From assembly GCA_016256075.1 (NCBI GenBank), contig SDVU01000070.1, forward strand, positions 1 to 22,955: a stretch of DNA of 22,955 bases, read 5' to 3'. Positions 1 to 9,437 of the stretch are shown piece after piece (position 1 is the first letter of the stretch; each line of letters starts with the position of its first letter). Both the position numbers and the translations under genes were made by a program. The notes under the pieces were generated by a model, which was not told the DNA's origin, searched no databases, and worked only from the letters and a program-made list of their open reading frames with translations. The DNA comes from Dictyocoela muelleri. Lineage: Eukaryota; Microsporidia.

Positions 1-142
1 TTAATCAATTCTAAAATTAAATAATTTAATTTTTTTAAACATGTTTTTAAAACCATTAGGGGTTAAAAATTAAAAAAAATAAAAAAATCATTTTCAAGGT
101 AGCTACCTTAGTGGTGGGCATAAAACCGAACAAGACCCATTA

Positions 143-202
143 TTTTTATCTCGTTAACAATTCTCATTTAGATTATTTTGTGTCGTATTACAATTTATCT
201 TC
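143..202 (+). repeat. 60-bp direct repeat, copy 1, outside MULE-1
   Basis: It aligns without gaps to 1776-1835. The first 13 bases (TTTTTATCTCGTT) are identical, and GTGTCGT is shared further in. Overall identity is roughly three quarters by hand count. Its place just outside both TIRs, in the same orientation, is described under findings. Confidence 0.6.
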
Positions 203-227
203 CTTCTCAAATAAAAAATTAAGATTC

Positions 228-292
228 GGTTCAACTTGCCTATATCCGAGTTGAACCTAAACTCATTAAAATTGTAACTGGTTCAACCTGTC
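228..292 (+). repeat. MULE-1 left terminal inverted repeat
   Basis: Inverted match to 1706-1768. It contains its own palindrome: GGTTCAACT at 228-236 pairs with AGTTGAACC at 249-257, and a further GGTTCAACC begins at about 280. The right TIR carries GTTGAAC and a GAGTTTA/TAAACTC palindrome at the equivalent places. Confidence 0.7.
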
Positions 293-344
293 AAAATATC
301 GAAATAAAAAATTATTATAAAAGCCCTTTTAAATGGATTTTTTC

Positions 345-1660
345 TTTGTATAAGTCAAACGAACAAGAAAATGCTTTTATCTAAAAATTTAGAAATAACA
401 TAGAAAAAGAGGAAAATAAAATTAGAACCTATAGGTGTAATATAGAATCTTGTAGATATCGATTGATTTTAGAACAGGAAAGGCCACTGGTTTTTATATA
501 AGAACATTATAACGAGACAGATAACAGAAAGGCAAATAAATTAATTGAAAATCGAAAATGCAGCTAATATCACTAAATATCAAAAACATTAATAGTTACA
601 GAAGTAACATTAAAAATTTATGACGAGTAAATGAGTTATACTCAACAGAATAGATCACAGCAAAATAGTGGAGGAGCGCAAAAAAATATTAATATTTAAA
701 GATAAAAAGCAAAATTGTATATTTGAAAAGTTTTACAATATGATTAAAGAAAAAAAATTTCAAGGTATTTGAATAAATGATATTGACAGAAAAAAAAAAA
801 TTTCATCAAAGTTTATGAACGAAGTAAGACGAAAAGCAGAAATTTTTATAATTAAAGCACAATTAAATCCGCCCATACAGAGCTCACTAAATTAATTATA
901 TTAACTTTTTTTTTGGAAAAACTTTTACTGTAGCATTAATATTGTGTTGTTAAAAAAACGTATTTGAAAATATTAAAAGCATTGTGGCAAGAAAAAAATT
1001 TTGAATTAGAAATTGTAATTACTGATTTTGAAAAAGCCTTTCCTAATTCATTTAAATTTTTTTTTTAACGTTAAAGTTTTTGGGTGTCTTTTTCATTTAT
1101 CAATCTTGTTGGCATAAAATTTAGGAATTAGGTATTACACAAAATTATAATAATGATTTAAATTAAAAAAATATATCGGAAACTATCAAAATTTAGCTTT
1201 TTCAAAACAAAATGATGTAAAAGATAACTTTTCAATATTGGAAAATGAATTAAAAAAGTTTGTTTACGTAAGTAATATCAATGAAATTTATAATTATTTC
1301 AAAAGAAAGTATAGGATCATTCGATGATCAATCAAATCGAATTTATCGAATCTCATTTTGTAATGTTAAAGATATAATTTTAAATAATATTCCTAAAACA
1401 AAAAATGTCTGTGAAAACTTTAATAAGATTTTAAACATGTTGATGAATATTGCACAGCAAAATATTGCGAAATTCATAAAAAAATTACAACAAGTAGAAG
1501 AAATGATGAAAATAAATTATATTCAGATTAGTCAAGGTAAATAATTGAAATAAACATAAATAGGGCAGGACATGAATTTAGTTTAATAACTTTAATTATA
1601 AACTATGAAAATTACGAACTTGTTAATTTTATGAAAGATTTAAGTAATAATATAAATTGA
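345..1660 (+). pseudogene. MULE transposase pseudogene with FLYWCH finger
   Basis: Broken transposase of MULE-1. Near 430-515 the frame reads a FLYWCH-like finger: TYRC at 430 with a second Cys codon at 451, and EHYNE near 502 where the family usually has a His-x-His pair; the second His is lost and a TAA stop lies just before it at 499. The MULE catalytic core follows: VITDFEKAFPNSF near 1015-1055, with the presumptive catalytic Asp at 1024-1026, and SCWHKI near 1104-1121. The longest clean piece, 1281-1544, has IPKTKNVCENFN, matching the conserved P-x-T-N-N-x-x-E region of MULEs. A last piece at 1562-1660 (LVNFMKDLSNNIN, then a stop) matches the usual MULE C-terminal end. Family knowledge: such proteins cut and paste the element. 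Several frameshifts and stops break it. Confidence 0.7.
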
Positions 1661-1705
1661 AAATTTTAATAAAAATAGATTCTGATTTCTTTATTTCTAT
1701 ATTTT

Positions 1706-1768
1706 GGTGAGTTGAACTGTTTTTATTTTTGTTGAGTTTAGGTTAAACTCCTATAGGCGAGTTATACA
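1706..1768 (-). repeat. MULE-1 right terminal inverted repeat
   Basis: Its reverse complement aligns along its whole length with 228-292, sharing GCCTATA, TAACCTAAACTCA and AGTTCAAC cores. It lies 45 bases beyond the transposase stop at 1658-1660, as expected for a MULE end. Confidence 0.7.
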
Positions 1769-1775
1769 TAAGTGC

Positions 1776-1835
1776 TTTTTATCTCGTTGACATTTCTTTT
1801 TGATATCATTTCGTGTCGTCTCTCACTTTATTTTC
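1776..1835 (+). repeat. 60-bp direct repeat, copy 2, outside MULE-1
   Basis: Direct, ungapped partner of 143-202, beginning 7 bases beyond the right TIR of MULE-1. Confidence 0.6.
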
Positions 1836-2528
1836 TAATTTCAATTAGAAATGAATTGCATTTGTATATATTTGTTTTTTCTAAAATGTATCTATATATA
1901 ATATCTTTAAACACTTACTCCCTTTTCATCATACTACTGGGATTCAATATTTAAAGATCATAGATTTTGACAGTTAGATTATAAATTTAAAAAATGAAAG
2001 CTTGAAATCTCAAAAAAATCAAATTCCTGCCTAATGGTAACCTTATACTATCATATATCATTAAATATTTTTTTTTAATTATATCTATTTTTTATTATTT
2101 ATTTTTTTCATTGCATTCATTTATACTATCAATTTTAATTATTATCCTTATTTTTATTACGGTTAATATTTTCACTATCGATTTATCATTAAAATATTTT
2201 AAAAATTTATTTTAATGAAATATACTAATTGATTTTATTTTATTTTGTAACATTTTTAACTTGATCAATTCAATTATAGACCTCTTTTAAAGCTTATGGA
2301 AATGAAGATTGATAATTTCCTTTTAAAAAAAATTTAGTTTATATTTGCTAAAAGATTATTTCTGCATTAATTATCATTTTTAGTAATATTAAAGTTTTTT
2401 TGGTTTTTTTTTTAAAAAGTTTTTTATTTATGGAAATTGAAAAATATATATTTTTTATTTAACATTGTTCTTATATATAGAAGTATAATTATCTATTAAC
2501 AAGAATTATTATCTATTAATAAGCATTA
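1836..2528. other. AT-rich spacer, nothing recognised
   Basis: Apart from T-rich and A-rich runs, no motif, repeat pair or coding similarity was seen here. The short open frames present are of a length expected by chance at this composition. Confidence 0.5.
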
Positions 2529-3340
2529 TCGCGCGCAGCAAGCGCACGAGCCAGCATGCGACAAGATGAAGTCATGCTGTCGTCATTTATATTTTTATTT
2601 ATTTATTTTTTCATTTTAAATATGTAATATAAAATATTTATTGCAATAATGAATTTTTAATATTATATTTTTAATATTATATTCTTAATATACATTTTTT
2701 TTATATCGAATTTTTAATATTAAATTTTTAATATAGAATTTTTAATATAGAATTTTTATTTTTAATATTTTATTTTTAATATTATATTTTAATATTGAAT
2801 TTTTAATATTTAATTTTCAATTATTAAATTTTATATTGAATTTTATATTTTTAATTTAATTTTCAATTTTTATTTTTAATATAATATTTTTGATATTATA
2901 TTATATTTAATTTTAATTTTTATAAAAGAAATTTTAACTTTTTTGCACACTACCTTTGTTCTATCTTTTTACAATAGTTGAACTGAAATAAATTTTAAAT
3001 ACTTCAAATTATAATTTTATAATTTTTAATTATTATTTTTAAATTTTTAAAAATTTTGTATTATTGTTTTTATAATTTTATTAATTTTTTATGTAGAATA
3101 TTTTTAGTAAATTGACTGCATTTGTAAATTGTTTACAATTTTAAAGTTTAAGATAAATAAAATAATTATTTTATGAATGCTTTCATAGTGGTCAATAAAA
3201 TAGACAATCTGTCTACTATTATGTTTCGATTTCCTTTGAATGCAAATTAATCAATGAATTTATAAAAAAATCAAAAATGACCTCAGCGGGTTTTGATACA
3301 GTCGCATCTAGTCGCGTCGTTCTAAACTCGCTCAACAAGT
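2529..3340 (+). mobile_element. GC-ended non-autonomous element, copy A
   Basis: About 0.81 kb, homologous to the element at 6244-7242 in the same orientation. The left end (2529-2582) and right end (about 3280-3340) are GC-rich, CpG-bearing and inverted relative to each other: CATGCGACAAGAT at the left matches the reverse complement of the right-end ATACAGTCGCATC. The interior has a left AT-rich array (about 2600-2935) and a right unique part. That part shares TTTTTACAATAGTTG near 2970 and GTCAATAAAATAGACAA near 3192 with copy B. No coding frame is present, so it is non-autonomous. The ends are more eroded than in copy B, so this copy looks older. The autonomous family is unknown. Confidence 0.7.
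2600..2935. repeat. degenerate TTTTTAATATT array in copy A
   Basis: Dozens of imperfect units built on ATTTTTAATATT with variable spacing. An equivalent array sits at the same relative position in copy B (about 6320-6560), so it is part of the element rather than a random microsatellite. Confidence 0.6.
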
Positions 3341-3344
3341 ATTC

Positions 3345-5010
3345 TTCCTAGGGAGAACTATTATTATCGCTTGGAATTATTAATATCTATTTATAAGTAT
3401 TATTATTGAGAAGTATATTACTATCTATAAAAATTTACTATTGAGAATTTTTATTATCATTTTTATAAAAGTAATCATCTTTATAATAAATTATTATAAT
3501 TTCAAGCTATTATAAATTTTATTTTAACTTTATATAAATTATAAATTTTTACGCCCTTTTAATAAATCTTTTAAGCGGCCTTTTCAAATTTACATATTAC
3601 AATGATCACTTAAAAATATTTTTAGAATAAATAAGTAACAGTTTTATAATATTAAGAGTTATGAGAATGATTGATTAAAAATATAATAAAGGTCCAAAAT
3701 CTTAGATTATAAGAAAAATAAGATTTTTTATCTTTGAAAAACGTTCTATTGTATTTGATGATGTTCTATAAATAAGGTTTTATAATAAATTTATCATTTT
3801 TTATATTTTAATATTTTTTAATATTTTTATTAACATTTTTAATATTTTTTTTATTAATATAAAAATTTTTATTATCAATTTGAAAATTTATTTTATCAAT
3901 TTATGAATTTTTAAAATGATTATTAATTTTCTTTTTATCATTATAATATTTTTATCATTATAATATTTTTATTATTGATATTATAATTTTTGCTATTGAT
4001 ATTATCGAAATCTTCTAATTGCTAGCATTATTTCATTACATTTTAAAATTATTATATTTATCATTATTTTTATTTTTTACATTACAAATTGAATAAAAGC
4101 ATTTTTAATCACTATTAATGTCATGTGAATAGTTTTTCGGTTCCAATTTTTCTTTATAATTATCTTGCTTTAGTTGTTTAGACAAATTGTTTATATTTAG
4201 ATTAAAAACGATTATACAATTATTTTTTTTAAGATTACTTTATTTTTTTTGGACATTATTAAATAAAAGATTATTTTTTTTTTTTTTTCGTTTGTTTTAT
4301 TATCTATAGATCCTTTTTTTTAAATTTGATATGTTACCTGTTAAAAAAATTGTTGTTAATAAAATATTGTAAATACTAGAAGGAATGATACTATAGATTG
4401 TTGATAGAGGATTATTGTTACTAAAAAATGTCAAAAAAATTGTATAAAAATGTTGTTATTAATAGTATTATTATATTATTCATAATCATTCTTATCACAA
4501 AAAAATATCAGTTGTCTTTTCTTTTAGTAAACTCCAATAAGAAATGTAAAAAAAAATAACAAACAACGTCTTTATACCTGCGAGAATAAAAACATATTTT
4601 TTGAATAATTTATAATCCTTTATCTGGAATAACATAAATATTTTATAAATCTAATTAATATAATAATATATTTACATTTTTAAAAAAAACCGGCTTTTAA
4701 AATTATTAGTATATTTCATAATTAATACCATTATTATTATAATTAAAACAATTAATTTCTTATTAAAATCATTTTTATAATTTATTAATATCATTATTAT
4801 CCTTTTCAAATTCATTATTATTTTTTTAGAACTCTTTTTTTATAAATTTTATTTTATAAATATTCATGAAAGTGAATTTAACTTTTCTATAAAAAGAAGA
4901 TTGTAATTTTTTACAGAAAATCGTAAATTTTAAGGGCATAAAGGAATTATATATATTTATAAATTATTTTTTATATTAATCATTACATTCTTCAGCAGCC
5001 CTATTATTCG
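3345..5010. other. AT-rich spacer with ATT-type simple sequence
   Basis: This stretch is dominated by ATT, TTTA and AAT simple sequence, notably around 3780-4090 and 4700-4860. No coding similarity, TIR pair or RNA gene was recognised on either strand. Confidence 0.5.
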
Positions 5011-5039
5011 CCAAAACCTAAATCGGGTCACTTTTTAGG

Positions 5040-6213
5040 CAAAAGCCGATTTTTTATTAAAACTAACCCCTATGACCGAAATACAAATTATAAGACGTAT
5101 AATAAATCAAAAAAAGAATTTTACTTTGATTATATTTATACATTTTGATCTTAAAAACTGAATTTAACTTGGTGGTGTGTTAACTGTGATTGTCTGGTCT
5201 TATACAGAATGATTACAAGTGTGAACATGTTATTTCGGAATATGCGCAATATTATGAAGAAGATTTCTCTAAAATAAAAACACTTCTCTTTAAGAGCAAG
5301 TTATTTAATGATTTCATATATTCTGCATAGATTTCAATGATTCATATATTATGGTAATGACGGATGTCTAGGATCTTAAAAGTATAATAAGAACTTAGTA
5401 CGAAACACTAATAAATACATTTTCAAAGAGACAGAAAATTTTTATAACGCTAATCGGTGAATCCGAAGAAGAACTACCGGAATTTTACAGGAAAACTTGC
5501 GATAATGACGTTTCTCTAATTTGAATATAATCCAGTAGAATGTGTTTGAATTTTTATATTCTATACTGAAATTAATTTGGATATTTTAAGAAGAATGATA
5601 TTTTGCTAAGATGTAGTCCTTTTTACACGTCCCCATAAAATTTACGAAAAAAATTATTATATATGGAGATTTTTTCGAAGAAAAATCGATTTTTCTCATC
5701 TATGTATTCATAGAGAATAAAACAAAAGTTTTTATTAAAAGTTTTTCGATAGATCAAAGAAAAATTGTGTTAATGGTCTTAAATTTTACATAGCTTATTT
5801 TGAAGTTACCGTTATTCAGTCTATAAAATGAGTTTTTCATACATAAACCTAAAGGTTACAATTTCATTTTAGCCAAATAATTTATAGGTTTTTAATTTTA
5901 AATTGATACATGACAAGATTTAAAGAAGATGGAGAATTTAAAAAAATAACATAATATTTACTTTGTCTGGCTTATGTACCAGTATCAAATGTACGCCACG
6001 AATTATAAAAAAAATAATTATTAGGAGAAATAGTGGACTGATTGTCTTTAATATCGATGTTTTTTTAAAAAAAAATTATTGAAAATGCATACATTCAATT
6101 GACAAAAGAAATACATTATTTCTAATACATGAGCGGATTTTAAAAGATTTCCCAAAAACTACAAATTCTTTGGAAGTCTATCATAGGCATTTAAACGGTA
6201 AAATATAAATAAA
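5040..6213 (+). pseudogene. MULE transposase pseudogene, main part
   Basis: Degenerate transposase. Around 5128-5230 the frame reads FYFDYIYTF and then TWWCVNCDC, with Cys codons at 5176, 5185 and 5191, resembling a FLYWCH finger; CEHVISE follows near 5218. A stretch near 5965-5997 reads CLAYVPVSNV, matching the MULE region usually written LAFVPPxDV. Near 6148-6195 it reads FPKTTNSLEVYHRHLN, which matches the diagnostic P-x-T-N-N-x-x-E-x-W-H block, with Tyr in place of Trp. These are family signatures seen in sequence order. The central DDE region is too decayed for me to place the catalytic residues. The rest of the protein resumes after 7255. Confidence 0.6.
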
Positions 6214-6243
6214 GCACAAATTTACTAAAAGCAATATAAATTA

Positions 6244-6303
6244 TTGTCGCACGCGCAGCGTGCGCCACGCGCCCAGCATTCGTCGGGATCTCTCTCGCTG
6301 TGG
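6244..6303 (+). repeat. GC-rich left TIR of copy B
   Basis: It matches the reverse complement of 7183-7242, including the 14-base CACGCGCCCAGCAT and the terminal GCTGTGGTC. It contains a local hairpin, GCGCAG/CGTGCGC. Confidence 0.75.
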
Positions 6304-6666
6304 TCTTTTTATATTTTTTTATTATTAATTTAAAATATTGAATATTTAATTTTTAATATTGAATTTTTAATATAAAATTTTTAATGTAATTATTTTTTAT
6401 TTAAGATTAACAATATTGAATTTTGAATTTTTTATTTCAATTTTGAATTTTGAATTTTGAATTTTTTAATATTTAATTTTTATATAAGATTTTTAATTTT
6501 TAATTTTAATTTTTAATATTTAATTTTTGGCCTTAAAATTTAATTTTAATTTTCTAATTTTAATGTTTAATTATATACACTAACTTAAATAGTCTTTTAC
6601 AATAGTTGCCCTGTAATAAATTTAACATACTTAAAATTTTATTTTTATATTTAAATTATAAATTAT

Positions 6667-6930
6667 AATTTTATTTTATAATTTTATTTTATAATTTATA
6701 AATTATAAATTATAAATTATAAATTATAAATTATAAATTATAAATTATAAAATAAAATTATAAAATAAAATTATAAATTATAAATTATAAATTATAAATT
6801 ATAAATTATAGATTATAAATTATAAATTATAATTTTATTTTATAATTTTATTTCATAATTTATAATTTATAATTTATAATTTATAATTTATAATTTATAA
6901 TTTATAATTTATAATTTATAATTTATAATT
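6667..6930. repeat. palindromic heptamer satellite (AAATTAT/ATAATTT)
   Basis: Tandem AAATTAT heptamers switch orientation several times. Blocks of TTTTATTTTATAATT near 6670-6690 and 6830-6855 are inverted relative to TAAAATAAAATTATA near 6749-6772. The final part (about 6856-6930) is a nearly pure TAATTTA array. The whole can fold into a very long hairpin or cruciform of pure A+T. Confidence 0.8.
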
Positions 6931-7182
6931 TTAAATTTATAATTTGAAATTTTTAATTATTGTTTTTATTTATTTATTTATTTAAATTTTAGTAAAATAC
7001 TTTTGATAAATGATTTGCATTTTAAAAATGTTTACTATTTAAAAGTTAAATAAAAAAAATAATTTAGTATGATTGCATGTTGTGTGTCAATAAAATAAAC
7101 AAATTGTCTTACTGTTATGGTTTGATTCCTCTGAATGAAAGATTTTTCCGATAATTTAATAAAAATACAATTTAAAGTCGAC

Positions 7183-7242
7183 CACAGCCGGGATCGATCC
7201 TGTCGCATGCTGGGCGCGTGTCGCACGATGCGCGCGCGACAC
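7183..7242 (-). repeat. GC-rich right TIR of copy B
   Basis: Inverted partner of 6244-6303. It contains GGGATCGATCC near 7190, which loosely resembles a Pol III B-box, but no A-box or tRNA fold accompanies it. Confidence 0.75.
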
Positions 7243-7254
7243 TTATAAAGAAAA

Positions 7255-7435
7255 AAGAAAAAAAAAACTAAAAATAAAAATTTCAATTATGAGAATAAAT
7301 TCGGTGCAAAAAAAAAACGAAAAAGTAATAATAATTTGAAAGTTATGATAGATAACTAATATTTTTATTACGGGGATGAATTTTTAAGAATCATATCAGA
7401 ACATATAAAAGTTCATATTATTATATTATTAACTA
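7255..7435 (+). pseudogene. MULE-2 transposase C-terminal tail beyond the insertion
   Basis: After the nested element the plus strand reads SNNNLKVMIDN, a stop, and then YFYYGDEFLRIISEHI. This is the usual MULE C-terminal pattern: an R/N-L-x-x-hydrophobic-x-x-Y block followed by a short y-L-r-x-I-a-x-x-I helix. The same ending is present in MULE-1 (LVNFMKDLSNNIN). Its presence on the far side of 6244-7242 is the main evidence that the GC-ended element inserted into MULE-2. Confidence 0.6.
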
Positions 7436-7530
7436 TTTTATATTTACCAATTAAATTAACATTAAAAAAAAATTTAGGCGAAAATAGTTTTTTTTTAAAA
7501 AAAAGTGGCACGATTTAACACCTAAAATTG

Positions 7531-8346
7531 TAAATTTTTAGGATATAATGATTATATATATATATATAATTGTATTCATAATCATCATGTCATTTATCAT
7601 TATTATTTTTATGATTTTGACTTTACTATATTTAAATTATAAAAAATGAAATTTTATTTGAGTTCCAATTGTCTTCTTATATTTAAATCGAAGAGTGTTC
7701 ATTTCCGTAATCCTCAAAAACATAAACTTCGTTCATGATGAATTGAAAATTTATTTTATGTAAATTAAGATTTTTATGCAAATTTTACTTTATTTTTTTT
7801 ATCGAGTTGAGTTTAAGTTGTTAAAATGTCTTTTTTTTATTATACTTCGCTGTACGTTATTCTGCCGCAGGCAGAAAAACGGACAGCGGTTGCGGAATAA
7901 AATCCGGTATTTTGCCGCAATAAAAATACTTTAATAATAAATAATATAAATTTATAATAAATAAAAATATTGAATCATAACATTTTCAATTAAAATCATG
8001 ACAGGAAAGCAAATATTTTTATTATTTGTGTATATTCTCTTTTTTTGCATAGACTTATTCATTCAAAAAATGATAGTATAATATTTAAAATAAACATACT
8101 AGTAAATATCGATGAATCACGAAAAATTTATAATATAATTTTACATAATTAAAAAAAATTAGACAAAACATATAGTATAAAACTTATTCATATTGAAATA
8201 TTTTATTAATAATTATTAGAATATGACAATAAGTCTATTAAGGGGGTGTCAATGTAAGAATTATAGAAGTTATCATTGTTACGATGTAATCTTGAAGCAT
8301 GGTAATGACAAATAAAAGGTATTTTTTATTAAAAAGTATAATTTTA
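7531..8346. other. AT-rich spacer holding a GC-rich hairpin pair
   Basis: Between MULE-2 and the Merlin-like element. There is a short (TA)n run near 7551-7568 and the hairpin pair at 7848-7920, listed separately. No coding similarity was seen. Confidence 0.5.
7848..7920. repeat. two adjacent GC-rich hairpins
   Basis: Hairpin 1 has a left arm at 7848-7866 and a right arm at 7870-7888, 19 bases each, pairing at 17 of 19 positions around a 3-base GCA loop (core TCTGCC-GCA-GGCAGA). Hairpin 2 starts one base later: TTGCGG at 7890-7895 pairs with CCGCAA at 7915-7920, with further pairing inward. TTTTGCCGCA and TTCTGCCGCA are shared between the two. It is probably a transposon end or foldback remnant. 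Confidence 0.65.
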
Positions 8347-8440
8347 GGACCTTTTTCAATATAAGCCGATTAAAAAAATATATGCCGATAAAAAAAATAT
8401 AGACCGATTTAAAAATTATAAGCCGATTAAAAAAAAATTT
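8347..8440 (+). repeat. Merlin left TIR with four 19-bp units
   Basis: GCCGAT cores lie at 8365, 8384, 8403 and 8422, exactly 19 bases apart. The third unit carries ACCGAT instead of GCCGAT. Confidence 0.85.
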
Positions 8441-8514
8441 TAAGACACGCCCATGACAAGACGAAAAGCTGATAAAAATAAAAAGAAGGTATAAAAAGGA
8501 AGGAAGACATTCTA

Positions 8515-9424
8515 GACATGAAATTCAATGATTTTTTTTATTTTATTTTCACAAAAAAACTTTAAGGAGACAATTAGAATACTTTGCCCAGATAGGTATT
8601 ATACATAATACTTGTACTTGTATATGTTCAAATAGAAATGGCTTAATCACAAAAAAAGCAAGAGGTTGACGGGTATGTTTGGTTTTGTAACTATTTTTGC
8701 AAAGAAAAAACGTGTAGGTATAGTTCAGTTTTTGAAGATTTAAGTTTACTCTTATAAAACTCTATAGAGCAATGCATCATTTTTGCAGAAATGGTCTACA
8801 AGCTGACACGGTTTACGATTTAGATAAATCAAAAAACACTATAAGTGTATGGTTTAGATTCCTTAGAGAAATAATTCAGGATCATTTACTTGCAAATCCC
8901 CGAGTTTTAGGAGGTTTAGATCAGAATGGAAACCAAAAAATAGTGGAAATCGACGAATCTTTATTTTTCAGACGAAAATATGAAAGAGGAAGAATTCGAC
9001 AACAACAGTGGGTTTTGGGCATGGTTGAACGCGAGAGTAAATTATGCTCATTTTTTTTATTACCAAACAGAAGAGGAGATACTATTATACCTATTATTTT
9101 TAATAATATTAGACCGGGAACAACTATAATTACTGACAGTTGGGCTGCATATAATAGATTGCGAGAATATCCTGACTTTACTCATATGAATGTTAACCAT
9201 AGTATAAGTTTGTCAATCCCGATGATTCCAATATCCACACCCAAACAATAGAGAGTTGTTAGGGGCATGCAAAAAGACGTCTTAAAAATCAATTAGGAAC
9301 ATATAGCGATTCCTTAGAAGGTTACTTATTCGAATATGCTTTCAAAAGAGAATTTGATCGTTCTACATGTTTCAATAATTTTGTTATTCTTTTAAAAGAA
9401 CGTTTAGATAACATGCAAGAATAA
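8515..9424 (+). pseudogene. Merlin-type transposase pseudogene (IS1595/ISXO2 DDE domain)
   Basis: Family role: a DDE-type nuclear cut-and-paste transposase. The N-terminal part reads EYFAQIGII and a Cys-rich CTCIC (8580-8635), then DGYVWFCNYFC (8668-8700), the usual zinc-ribbon region. The main frame at 8772-9251 has CRNGLQADTV, then VEIDESLFFRRKYERG with catalytic Asp at residue 61, WVLGMVERES, and TIITDSWAAY with Asp at residue 122. The C-terminal part in another frame reads FVNPDDPN and TIES (third acidic residue, Glu codon 9251-9253), then GHAKRRLKNQ, ending at a stop at 9422-9424. Lesions: frame changes near 8667, 8735 and 9212, and a TAG at 9260-9262 where the family normally has Trp. 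The start is uncertain; the ATG at 8518 fits if one more frame change follows it. Confidence 0.85.
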
Positions 9425-9437
9425 ATAAATTTTTATT

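Larger units (their letters stand above)
228..1768 (+). mobile_element. MULE-1, Mutator-like DNA transposon relic
   Basis: A degenerate Mutator-like element of about 1.54 kb, defined by inverted repeats at 228-292 and 1706-1768 around a broken transposase in the plus orientation. The inverted repeats share the core motifs GCCTATA and TAACCTAAACTCA with only moderate divergence. The enclosed reading frames show a FLYWCH-like zinc finger followed by a MULE DDE core. No 8-10 bp target duplication is obvious directly at the TIR ends. Instead a 60-bp direct repeat lies outside both ends (143-202 and 1776-1835). The element is non-functional, with many stops and frame changes. Confidence 0.75.
6244..7242 (+). 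mobile_element. GC-ended non-autonomous element, copy B, with TTA target duplication
   Basis: A 999-bp element bounded by TTA at 6241-6243 and 7243-7245. The left end starts TTGTCGCACGCGC and the right end, read inward, starts GTGTCGCGCGCGC. Both continue to a shared CACGCGCCCAGCAT and end in GCTGTGGTC, giving TIRs of about 55-60 bp. Their GC content is far above the surrounding DNA. The interior holds TTTTTAATATT-type arrays, a palindromic AAATTAT satellite (6667-6930), and a right-hand unique part shared with copy A. There is no coding capacity. A 3-bp TTA duplication is typical of PIF/Harbinger transposons, but no transposase of that family is present, so assignment is tentative. Confidence 0.75.
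5011..7530 (+). mobile_element. MULE-2, Mutator-like element split by a nested insertion
   Basis: A second MULE relic on the plus strand. Candidate TIRs are 5011-5060 and about 7465-7530: AAATCGGGTCACTTTTT at the left aligns with the reverse complement of AAAAGTGGCACGATTT at the right. Between them lie a FLYWCH-like start (about 5130-5230), MULE core and C-terminal motifs up to about 6213, then the GC-ended element copy B (6244-7242), then the transposase C-terminal tail at 7255-7435. Without the insert it would be about 1.5 kb, close to MULE-1. It is broken by many stops and frame changes. Confidence 0.6.

Noticed and set aside
1772-1954. 60-codon plus-strand frame
   Set aside because: It starts at the edge of the MULE-1 right end and runs through the 60-bp direct repeat. 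No similarity; chance length.
7183-7215. B-box-like GGGATCGATCC suggesting a SINE or tRNA-derived element
   Set aside because: It lies inside a terminal inverted repeat, with no A-box at the right distance and no cloverleaf. The element's structure is explained by TIRs and a target duplication.
7035-7286. 83-codon minus-strand frame
   Set aside because: It spans the right TIR of the GC-ended element and its junction, so the openness comes from the GC-rich TIR, not from a gene.
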